Source: an uncultured Muribaculaceae bacterium (lineage in GTDB: Bacteria > Bacteroidota > Bacteroidia > Bacteroidales > Muribaculaceae). Taken from it: DNA of 31,406 nucleotides. The notes under the pieces are model-generated. The model was not told the origin of the DNA. It saw only the letters and a list, made by a program, of their open reading frames with translations, and searched no databases. This document shows, piece after piece, positions 24,984-31,406 of this stretch; position 1 is the stretch's first letter, and the number at the start of each line of letters is the position of its first letter. Position numbers and translations under genes: made by a program. The stretch spans positions 1 through 31,406 of the forward strand of contig CAJUBC010000024.1 in NCBI GenBank assembly GCA_910584545.1, written 5' to 3'.

Positions 24984-25799
24984 TTATTTCTCTACCGTGG
25001 CGGAGATAATGCGCACGTCTTCTAACGGGCGGTCAGCCCTGCCTGTCGCCACGTTCTCTATCTTTTCCACCGTGTCCATGCCGGAGATCACCTCGCCGAA
25101 CACAGTGTACTGTCCGTCGAGATGCGGAGTGCCGCCGACAGTGGTATAGTCGTTGACGATGTTCTCCGGAAGAGGGTCCGCCTTGACAGCGTTCTCGGTC
25201 TCGGCGATAAGACTCTGCCTGAGCGCCTCGAGTCCCTCGCGGTCTCCCGCCGCCTCAAGTGCGCCGATTTTCTCACGGTCTCGCTCCACGAGGGTGCGGA
25301 AATATTGCTGACGCTTTCCCATCACGGAGCTCTCGGCTATCTGGGCCATCCTCGCGGCGGGTATCTTCTCGCCGGTGACGATGTAGAACTGCGAGCCACT
25401 GCTGCGGCGCTCCGGGTTCACCTGGTCGCCTGTACGCGCGGCGGCCAATGCGCCACGCTTATGGTAATGGCGAGGATACGCGATCTCAGCCTCGATCGTA
25501 TAGCCGGGATCGCCGGATCCGAGCATCGCCGTGGAGTCGGCCGTGCGCGACGAGGGGTCGCCCGTCTGTATCATGAAGTCCTTTATAACGCGGTGGAAAA
25601 GCACTCCGTCGTAAAATCCCTCCTTCACAAGCTTGAGGAAATTGTCACGGTGTTTGGGTGTGTCGTCATAGAGACGCACCTTTATGTCGCCGAGAGTGGT
25701 GCGGATGTCCACCACCGGACCCGCAGGGATGCTGTCGGCTGCTTTTGCTGATGTCATTGCCATTATCGCAATCAAAAATATAAGTATTTTCTTTTTCAT
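24984..25799 (-). CDS. periplasmic cyclophilin-type peptidyl-prolyl isomerase
   Basis: A 271-residue cyclophilin that catalyses cis-trans isomerisation of prolyl bonds. A signal peptide covers residues 1-20 (AKA-AD), so it acts outside the cytoplasm. The active-site segment FHRVIKDFMIQTGD is at 68-81, GSQFYI at 135-140 and the loop GTPHLDGQYTVFG at 223-235. A charged helical insert of about 75 residues (145-220) separates these parts. The frame is open for another 71 codons up to 26012, but that stretch is antisense-like and overlaps the upstream gene, so MKKKILIFLIA (ATG 25797-25799) was chosen. Confidence 0.94.
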   Translation of the reverse strand: MKKKILIFLIAIMAMTSAKAADSIPAGPVVDIRTTLGDIKVRLYDDTPKHRDNFLKLVKEGFYDGVLFHRVIKDFMIQTGDPSSRTADSTAMLGSGDPGYTIEAEIAYPRHYHKRGALAAARTGDQVNPERRSSGSQFYIVTGEKIPAARMAQIAESSVMGKRQQYFRTLVERDREKIGALEAAGDREGLEALRQSLIAETENAVKADPLPENIVNDYTTVGGTPHLDGQYTVFGEVISGMDTVEKIENVATGRADRPLEDVRIISATVEK

Positions 25800-25857
25800 C
25801 TTGTCTTGTATGCTTCGGATTGTTCGGATCTCACTGCCGCCCCGCAGGGACGCGCTG

Positions 25858-26223
25858 TCATCCTGCAGGATGAATCCGCTTGTAGATGCGGCGGAAATTG
25901 TCGTCGGAGGCCTTGAGCTCTTCCACACGGTCCTGATAATCGGGGCCCCAGATCGCCTCCAACAGAGAGCTGATGTACCGGCGTTCGCGGTCTCTGTCGA
26001 TCGCGGCCTCAATCAGTTCCGACACGCTGCCCGCGAACCGCTCGCGGTCCACGGCCCAGAGGTAACGGGCGGAACTTGTCAGGAACTGTCCCGAGCTGTC
26101 GGCTTCCTTGAGTCGTGAAATCACCTCCGGAAGCTCCGTGCAGTCTCCTTCAGCCATATCCACGATCTTTTCGTACAGTGACATACCGAGTTCTCCGGGA
26201 TTCTCTTTCTTTGCTGTCGCCAT
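25858..26223 (-). CDS. unknown 121-residue protein
   Basis: I do not recognise this protein. It is 121 residues long, starts MATAKKENPGELGMSLYEKI, is charged and mostly helical by composition, and has no signal peptide or membrane segment. Its third base use is like its neighbours. It precedes the cyclophilin gene by 58 bp in the same direction, so they may share a transcript. A divergent promoter pair with the cytidylate-kinase-like gene lies just upstream. Confidence 0.75.
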   Translation of the reverse strand: MATAKKENPGELGMSLYEKIVDMAEGDCTELPEVISRLKEADSSGQFLTSSARYLWAVDRERFAGSVSELIEAAIDRDRERRYISSLLEAIWGPDYQDRVEELKASDDNFRRIYKRIHPAG

Positions 26224-26268
26224 TGTTGTAATTTTGATTCACTCCCGCATTATGTGGGGATGATTTAT

Positions 26269-26301
26269 TTTGCAAAAGTAACTATTTTTTTATTAATTTT
26301 G
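26269..26301 (+). promoter_or_regulatory. promoter of the cytidylate-kinase-like gene
   Basis: TTTG (26269-26272), 21 bp, then TAATTTTG (26294-26301). Initiation near 26308 would leave an 80-nt leader to the ATG at 26390 and makes the TTG start at 26321 less likely. Confidence 0.6.
26273..26280 (-). promoter_or_regulatory. -7 element for the unknown protein and cyclophilin transcript
   Basis: TACTTTTG on the minus strand matches TAnnTTTG, 50 bp before the ATG at 26223. No TTTG is found at the -33 position. It lies directly against the -33 box of the divergent promoter, so the two polymerase sites overlap. Confidence 0.45.
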
Positions 26302-26389
26302 TGGTTCAGACGCGTTAAAGTTGCGATTTCTATCTGAAATCAAAACTTACCGCTCTGTTTATCAGTATTTTGGTAATATCGATAAAATT

Positions 26390-27058
26390 ATGGGTGCATC
26401 TACGAAAACCGTTCCGGAATCCCTGCGGGCATCGCTGCCCTCCCGGTTCCTTATAGTGATTGGCCGTCAGTACGGAAGCGGGGGAAGGAGAATAGGCAGA
26501 TATATCGCCGACGCATTAGGGATACCCTATTACGACAAGACCCTTCTGAGGGAGGCGGCGCAACGGTTGGGATTTGAGGAGCGGGTGTTCCGCGATGTCG
26601 ATGAGAAGCGCCCGTCCTTCCTGCGGTCGCTTCTGCAGCTAAACTACGGATCGCAGACTTCCGACTATTCGGGCAGCGGGCTCGGCGACGAAGGCATCTA
26701 CGAGCTCCAGAGCCGCGTGATCAAGCAGCTGTGCGAGGAGGGGCCGTGCGTGATCGTTGGCCGCACCGCAGATTATGTGATGCGCGATTTCCCTTCGATG
26801 GTGAGCCTCTTCCTTCACGCACCGGATGAATGCCGCGCGGCCGCCATCGTAGCCCGTGGGGATGCCGCCGACTTCGAGGAGGCGCTGGAGAAGGCAAAGA
26901 AGGAAGACCGCAAGAGGGAGTCGTATTACAACTACTTCACCAACCGCCGCTGGGGCCATGCCGCCAACTATCATCTATGCGTCGATTCTTCCCGATGCAC
27001 TCCGGCCGGAGTCCTCGCCATGGTGATCGACATGCTGAACAACCGAGATGCAGAATAA
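26390..27058 (+). CDS. cytidylate kinase-like family protein
   Basis: A 222-residue P-loop kinase of the cytidylate-kinase-like family (AAA_26 type). The nucleotide loop GRQYGSGGRRIG lies at 25-36 and VGRTADYVM is in the middle, followed by the lid-like region with several Arg and Lys residues (KKEDRKRESYYNYF) and a YHLCVDSS segment. It may phosphorylate a nucleoside monophosphate, but the substrate is not proven for this branch. The frame extends to a TTG at 26321; the ATG at 26390 fits the P-loop position and the promoter better. Confidence 0.87.
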   Translation: MGASTKTVPESLRASLPSRFLIVIGRQYGSGGRRIGRYIADALGIPYYDKTLLREAAQRLGFEERVFRDVDEKRPSFLRSLLQLNYGSQTSDYSGSGLGDEGIYELQSRVIKQLCEEGPCVIVGRTADYVMRDFPSMVSLFLHAPDECRAAAIVARGDAADFEEALEKAKKEDRKRESYYNYFTNRRWGHAANYHLCVDSSRCTPAGVLAMVIDMLNNRDAE

Positions 27059-27162
27059 AAGACCCTCACACTGAACAAAAGCGCAAGGAATGAGGTTTTG
27101 AAATCAGATAAAGGAGAATAATGCGCGAGTATGCCGCAATCTCATTGAGAAACGGGGCTATA

Positions 27163-27194
27163 TTTGCACATCCGGAAAAAATTCGGTAATTTTG
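27163..27194 (+). promoter_or_regulatory. promoter of the RNase P RNA
   Basis: TTTG (27163-27166), 20 bp, then TAATTTTG (27187-27194), a full consensus match. The start expected 6-7 bp downstream agrees with the 5' end of helix P1 near 27200. Confidence 0.8.
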
Positions 27195-27199
27195 CAGAA

Positions 27200-27566
27200 G
27201 ACAGTGATGAGGTCTGTCGCTATATGCCCAGGCATAAAGAGGAAAGTCCGGGCAACACAGAGCATCGCATTTCCTAACGGGAAGCCGGCGGCGACGTCGG
27301 GGCAAGTGTGACAGAAAAGAACCGCCCTCCCCCAGCGGGAGCGGCAAGGGTGAAAAGGCGGGGTAAGAGCCCACCGGTCCTTCCGGCGACGGGAGGAGCC
27401 GCACATCCTGCGAGTTGCAAGGCCAAGTATACCGGCATCCAAGGGCTGCTCGTCCATTGCCGGGGGGTAGGCTGCTATAGCGCGCCGGGCAACCGGCCGC
27501 AAAGATAAATGACAGACACGTCGGCAAAGCCGACGCACATAACCCGGCTTACATCATCTCTGTCCC
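27200..27566 (+). ncRNA. rnpB: RNase P RNA
   Basis: The catalytic RNA of RNase P, which trims the 5' leader from pre-tRNAs. The conserved core is clear: GAGGAAAGTCCGGGC (27239-27253), ACAGAAAAGAACCGCC near 27310, GGGTAAGAGCCCACCG near 27361, GGTAGGCTGCTATAG near 27467 and ACCCGGCTTA near 27542. P2 is GTCTGTC (27212-27218) with GACAGAC (27511-27517). P1 pairs GACAG..GATG at about 27200 with CATC..CTGTC ending near 27564. A 7-bp hairpin CGTCGGC-AAA-GCCGACG (27519-27535) is inserted between P2 and the J2/4 strand. The exact ends are good to a few bases. Confidence 0.95.
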
Positions 27567-27573
27567 ACTACAT

Positions 27574-27627
27574 GATTTCCGAAGCGACAGCCCTCCGGGG
27601 TCCGCTCCGGAAATCTTTTTATTTTAT
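27574..27627 (+). terminator. intrinsic terminator of rnpB
   Basis: GATTTCCG (27574-27581) pairs with CGGAAATC (27608-27615), with further pairing AGCG/CGCT inside and the tract TTTTTATTTTATTT after it. It starts about 8 bp after the RNase P RNA and ends 7 bp before the YihY ATG. Confidence 0.85.
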
Positions 27628-27634
27628 TTACGAT

Positions 27635-29089
27635 ATGGATGTTGCAGGAAAAGACAGCGATGGTCAGAAACCGGCGAAAACCAAAAAGCCCGGAGTTCTG
27701 GACAGATTCATGACCAAGATGACCGACTGGGTGAAGTATGCCATGACGGGGGTGTGGAACGACCCGAGGCGCACGGCCAAGGTCCGCATGGTGAAGATCG
27801 GCAACCTCGCGGTCAGCTCTTTCTTCGACCGTGACCTCCAGCTCCGCTCCATGTCGCTCACCTATTCCACGGTCCTTTCAATCGTGCCGGCTTTCGCCCT
27901 GCTTGTGGCTATCGGCCGGGGATTCGGCCTCTCCGACAACCTCCAGGAACAGCTCTATAATTTCTTCCCTTCTCAGCATCAGGTGATCTCCACCGGTCTG
28001 CAGTTCGTCGACTCCTATCTCAGCTCGGCCACCCAGGGAGTGTTTGTAGGTGTAGGCATCGTGGTGTTGCTCTGGACCATCAGCTCGCTGCTGTCGTACA
28101 TAGAGGATGCGTTCAACACCATCTGGCATGTATCGCAACAAAGGGGTTCCCTTCAGAAAATCTCCGACTACATAGCCATCTGCCTTATAATTCCGATCCT
28201 GATGATCTGTTCGTCGGGTGTCTCCATATTCATGTCGACCGTCATCCAGGACAATATACGTCTCCCTTTCCTGACTCCGATGATCAACACTCTGCTTGAA
28301 CTCGCTCCACTGGTGCTGGCGTGGATGGCGTTCACCCTCTCCTATTTCCTGATTCCCAACACAAAGGTTCAGTTCAAGTATGCCGCCATCTCCGGGGCTA
28401 TCATAGCGGTGGCTTTCCTCGTGCTTCAGGAACTCTTCCTCAGCGGACAGATATATGTTTCGAAGTATAACGCCATATACGGTTCGTTCGCGTTTCTGCC
28501 GTTGCTGTTGATATGGCTTCAGCTTTCATGGCTGATGGTGCTGGCGGGCTGTGTGCTCACCTATTCGATGCAGAATGTATATACATTCAATCTTATGGGA
28601 GACGCCGACAAGATCTCCATCGATTCCTGGCACCGCGTCGCCCTGATCGAGATGTGCGTCATCGCCAAGCGGTTTGTAGCCAAGGAGGCTCCGCTCTCGG
28701 CTACGGAGATCGCAATCCGCTACAACCTGCCGGTAAGGATTGTGGAGCGCATCACGGAGACGCTTACGGCCTCACGCCTTGTCTACGAGGTGAAGAGAGA
28801 GGACAATGACCCCGGTCTCTCACCGGCCATGGAAGTTGACGGGCTGACCGTGGGAGACTTTCTCAAGATCTTCGACTCATACGGTGAGATTGACTTCGTC
28901 CCGGATATGGACGGCCTATATGCAGGAATGCTTGAGGAAATCAAGCCACTCCGCGACAAGGCCTACGCCGAATTCAACACCCTGCCCATAGTAGAAGTAC
29001 CCCTCCCAACCCCTGAGGAAATCGAGACCAGAATCGACCTCCTCGCCGAAAACATGATCAAAGCCTCTGAAAAGCAGAAACAGCCTTGA
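27635..29089 (+). CDS. YihY/virulence factor BrkB family membrane protein
   Basis: A 484-residue inner-membrane protein with about six helices between residues 80 and 350 (for example SLTYSTVLSIVPAFALLVAIG, GVFVGVGIVVLLWTISSLLSYIEDAFN, the family hallmark region). A soluble C-terminal part (about 375-484) looks like a winged-helix domain (LSATEIAIRYNLPVRIVERI). The family was once called RNase BN, but that is not supported. The frame is open to an ATG at 27509, but that ATG lies in the 3' part of rnpB, so MDVAGKDSDGQ (ATG 27635) was chosen. It begins directly after the rnpB terminator, with no separate promoter seen. Confidence 0.9.
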   Translation: MDVAGKDSDGQKPAKTKKPGVLDRFMTKMTDWVKYAMTGVWNDPRRTAKVRMVKIGNLAVSSFFDRDLQLRSMSLTYSTVLSIVPAFALLVAIGRGFGLSDNLQEQLYNFFPSQHQVISTGLQFVDSYLSSATQGVFVGVGIVVLLWTISSLLSYIEDAFNTIWHVSQQRGSLQKISDYIAICLIIPILMICSSGVSIFMSTVIQDNIRLPFLTPMINTLLELAPLVLAWMAFTLSYFLIPNTKVQFKYAAISGAIIAVAFLVLQELFLSGQIYVSKYNAIYGSFAFLPLLLIWLQLSWLMVLAGCVLTYSMQNVYTFNLMGDADKISIDSWHRVALIEMCVIAKRFVAKEAPLSATEIAIRYNLPVRIVERITETLTASRLVYEVKREDNDPGLSPAMEVDGLTVGDFLKIFDSYGEIDFVPDMDGLYAGMLEEIKPLRDKAYAEFNTLPIVEVPLPTPEEIETRIDLLAENMIKASEKQKQP

Positions 29090-29165
29090 TTGCAGCAAAT
29101 TGTCAACACAAAACGAATAATCCCTAACTTTTATTTACAAAATCCGGCACATTATTCCATATTTT

Positions 29166-29197
29166 ATTGCTTTTTAAGAATTAATGATATATATTTG
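29166..29197 (+). promoter_or_regulatory. promoter of the decayed tail-fibre-like gene
   Basis: ATTG (29166-29169), 20 bp, then TATATTTG (29190-29197). The -7 box is a perfect match and the -33 box has one mismatch. Initiation near 29204 gives a 65-nt leader. The promoter seems intact although the gene behind it is broken. Confidence 0.6.
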
Positions 29198-29268
29198 CGA
29201 CATTAAACGATATGATTTGCTAATTGAGATTCTGCTTATATAATATTCATAATTAATTTTTGAAAAAA

Positions 29269-30057
29269 ATGAGACAACGAATTTTACTTTTATCAATGGC
29301 AGGCTGCCTCGCTTTCGGGATGTCTGCGCAATTAGAGGTTATCGGCAACGGCAGTGTCCAGGTCGGTTCATTTGCAGACGGAGGTCCATCCACCCCGGGT
29401 CCAAGCCCCCTCGGTATCTCCGTAGGCACGGGGAGTGATATCGACCTATCCCTATCGGACACAACAGCCACACTCGGAATAAACGGCACCGGCAAAAAAC
29501 TCTCGGGAGGAAAGATCTCGTTCGGCGTTGGAAACGTCAACATACAGGAATACGGCATCGGCACGGGCAGTGCTTTCAGCACCCTGATGAGACTCAATTC
29601 AAAAAGGGGGGGTTCGTGTCTTACTGCGGCGACCGGCAGATCTTCATATACAACAGCAAGAACTCGACAAATCCTTTCACCTACAAGGTGAATGTATCCG
29701 CGCCGCAGTATCTGACATCCTCGGATGCCCGATACAAAGAGAACGTGGAGCGTCTGGAGAATATCGGCGACAGGTTCATGGAACTGAATCCCGTGACATA
29801 CAGGATGAAGGGCCTCGAAGCAGCATCATCTGACGAGACTCAGGCAGAGGCATCGAAACAGTCTGCAGTTGATATTAGAAGCCATGATATGCGTCTATGA
29901 CCTTACCGGAGCGCAACGTCTCTGTCGGAACATCAAGGAGAGAGGTCCGGTTGAAGTACGGATCGATGGCTGCGAGCTTCAGCCCGGAATGTACATATAT
30001 GCGCTCATTCTGGACGGAACAGAGTTTGATTCAAAACGCATGATCTTGACTGACTGA
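29269..30057 (+). pseudogene. broken exported protein with tail-fibre (S74-like) segment and Por-type tail
   Basis: Three successive frames give one protein of a known Bacteroidales type. The first (29269-about 29610) encodes a signal peptide (MRQRILLLSMAGCLAFGMSAQ) and a Gly-rich region. The second (about 29610-29875) continues FVSYCGDRQIFIYNSKN and holds SSDARYKENVERLENI, the start of an intramolecular-chaperone (peptidase S74/endosialidase) domain. The third (about 29870-30057) has EAMICVYDLTGAQ and ends QPGMYIYALILDGTEFDSKR, a Por-secretion-type tail. The first break lies at a run of seven G (29606-29612), where one added G restores the frame. The second break seems to include a deletion of most of the S74 domain and the linker. 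Confidence 0.8.
29606..29612 (+). other. homopolymer of seven G at a frameshift
   Basis: AAAAA followed by seven G marks the point where the reading frame of the tail-fibre-like gene changes. Eight (or five) G would join the two frames. It could be slippage during replication, a fixed mutation or a base-calling error. Confidence 0.6.
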
Positions 30058-30113
30058 CGATTTTCGCGCAGTCCACAAGATAAACCAAGTCCCACTCTTT
30101 ATTTAGCCACATA

Positions 30114-31373
30114 ATGAAAATAACAGCAATAATACTCATGCTTGCGACACTCTCGCTTGCAGCGAAAGGAGCCGTAACCACGGAGAGCCATACCGTCAGC
30201 TTTTCTGAAAGCGACTATACGTTCTCTTACAATGAGAACGGGGACCTTGTAATCGGCGCGGTCAACGGGGATATTTCATATTCCTCCCCGGACGAGCCCG
30301 GGCTACCGTTGCAGTCGCTGTCTCTTGCCATTCCCGGAACGAGGAAATACGAATCATCGAGCCTCAGCTTCTCCAGAAGACTGATTCGCAGCAATGTTAC
30401 CGTCGCGCCGGGTCCGGTCCCCGTAACTACTGACGGAACGATGGAACCGATTCCTGCAAGAACAACTTCGTATCGAAACTCGACTTATCCAGCCTCCAAC
30501 TGTCTATATACCATGAGCACAGAATGGAGCGACATCTCGATGATACATTTCCTGACAACACCTTTCATCTATGACGCAAGTACTAAAAATCTCTATTTCA
30601 TAGATTCGATACAGCTGATGGTGAGTACCGCCGAAAGGCCCTCGGGAGGAACCGACATCAGCACCATTGCAGACCGCGCTATCGTGAGAAGCATAGTTGC
30701 AAACAAGGACGCGGTAAGCAGTATGCCTATGATGCGGGTTGCATCATCCGGTGTGTCTGACGATGAGGACAGGATCGACTATGTAATCATCACAAGTCAG
30801 GCCCTTAAGCCTTCTTTTGTCTCTCTCGTCAACTGGAAACGTGCCAAGGGACTGAGGTCGGAAATCATAACTACCGAAGAGATAGATTCGAAATATCAGG
30901 GAGAATCTGGTCCGCTCAAGATTAAGAAATGTCTGTACGACCTGTATACAAACAATTCACTGAGATATGCATTGCTTGGTGGTGATGACACTGTGGTGCC
31001 GGTAAGGAAATGCAATGTTCAAGTAGACTCCATAATAGGCATAATTCCAACCGACTTATACTACGCCTGTTTTGGTCTTAATTTTGAATGGGATGCCAAT
31101 GGCAACGGAATATATGGTGATCAAGACGATAAAATAGATATGAAGCCATCCATATATGTAACCAGAATCCCTGTTCGAACACAAATAGATGTAAAGTCCT
31201 TCGTACATAAGCTGCTGGAATACGAGCAAAAGCCAAAATGGAATAATAATATGCTCATGTGTGGAGCATATCTTTCCAATGATTATGATGGGCGTAGTGA
31301 TGCAGAAGTATACGGAGAGAGACTCTATAATAATTATATCAGACCTAATTGCAATAGTTCGTTAATTTTTTAA
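30114..31373 (+). pseudogene. truncated gingipain-like (C25) peptidase
   Basis: A 419-residue frame with a signal peptide (about 1-19), a propeptide-like region (about 25-190) and the front part of a peptidase C25 domain (DYVIITSQALKPSFVSLVNW, LRYALLGGDDTVVPVRKC, PSIYVTRIPVRTQIDVKSFV). The frame stops at 31371-31373, soon after YNNYIRP, where family members usually continue with an aromatic pair and go on to the catalytic His and Cys. Those residues are absent, so the product would be inactive. The last ~60 bp are AT-rich and non-coding in appearance. Either an insertion or a recombination junction lies near 31345. It follows the broken tail-fibre-like gene by 56 bp. Confidence 0.75.
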
Positions 31374-31403
31374 GCGTTAAAAAATATGTCGTAAAACATA
31401 TTT
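31366..31403. other. two adjacent AT-rich palindromes at the window edge
   Basis: TTTTTTAA-GCG-TTAAAAAA (31366-31384) is followed by AAATATGT-CGTAAA-ACATATTT (31382-31403). They sit directly after the point where the C25 peptidase loses similarity, so they could be the edge of an inserted element that continues beyond the window. Confidence 0.4.
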
Positions 31404-31406
31404 AAT

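Noticed and set aside
25800..26012. 71-codon extension of the cyclophilin
   Set aside because: It overlaps the upstream 121-residue gene in another frame and precedes a clear signal peptide starting at 25799.
26321..26389. TTG start of the cytidylate-kinase-like gene
   Set aside because: It lies only about 13 nt after the predicted transcript start and adds residues before the P-loop that are not expected. The ATG at 26390 fits better.
27509..27634. Upstream extension of the YihY protein by 42 residues
   Set aside because: It would begin inside the conserved 3' part of the RNase P RNA and read through its terminator. The extra residues do not resemble the family N-terminus.

Overview
The window looks like a chromosomal piece of a gut-type member of the Bacteroidales, probably close to Muribaculaceae. 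The reasons are promoters of the Bacteroidota type (TTTG, 19-21 bp, TAnnTTTG), little sign of Shine-Dalgarno sites, Bacteroidota-specific families (DUF4494, a transketolase with an SDG cofactor motif, a Bacteroidota-type CydAB, multi-DUF349 protein, gingipain-like C25 peptidase, Por-type C-terminal tails) and moderately GC-rich coding DNA. The family-level assignment is an inference.

Layout. 1-1213: a leftward promoter with a possible tiny ORF, initiator tRNA-fMet with its own promoter and terminator, and an RluA-family pseudouridine synthase whose start codon touches a 188-bp inverted-repeat element (1212-1399). 1413-6090 (minus strand): a sugar-symporter-like MFS protein followed by transketolase, and DUF4494 followed by the PLP homeostasis protein YggS. 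6299-9001 (plus): cytochrome bd oxidase cydAB with a strong terminator. 9212-12740 (plus): a tight run of a secreted propeller-like protein, a two-gene chromate-type transporter and folC. 12821-16856 (minus): RNase G, a 29-residue basic mS38/AURKAIP1-like ribosomal protein, HU, a YigZ/IMPACT protein and a DJ-1/PfpI protein. 17338-18366 (plus): an ApbE lipoprotein. 18377-26223 (minus): Sel1-repeat protein, SerB and a patatin/outer-membrane-barrel protein in one run, a DUF349 coiled-coil protein, and an unknown protein plus a periplasmic cyclophilin. 26390-29089 (plus): cytidylate-kinase-like protein, the RNase P RNA and a YihY/BrkB membrane protein. 29269-31373 (plus): a decayed secreted tail-fibre-like gene and a C25 peptidase gene cut short near the window edge.

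The most unusual content is a repeated element. Two copies (14457-14780 and 16873-17207) share 34-bp terminal inverted repeats and carry two opposed long stem-loops. The left stem-loop is almost identical in both copies. The right stem-loop has diverged but keeps pairing through paired changes, as expected if the fold is selected. Both copies lie immediately 5' of minus-strand genes (RNase G and DJ-1). A 15-bp remnant of the end sequence lies 5' of the YigZ gene, and a related 35-bp palindrome lies 5' of the DUF349 gene. I do not recognise this element as a named family.

Most of the rest is housekeeping: translation (tRNA-fMet, rRNA/tRNA modification, RNase P, RNase G, small ribosomal protein), respiration (cytochrome bd), carbon, serine and folate metabolism, and envelope proteins.
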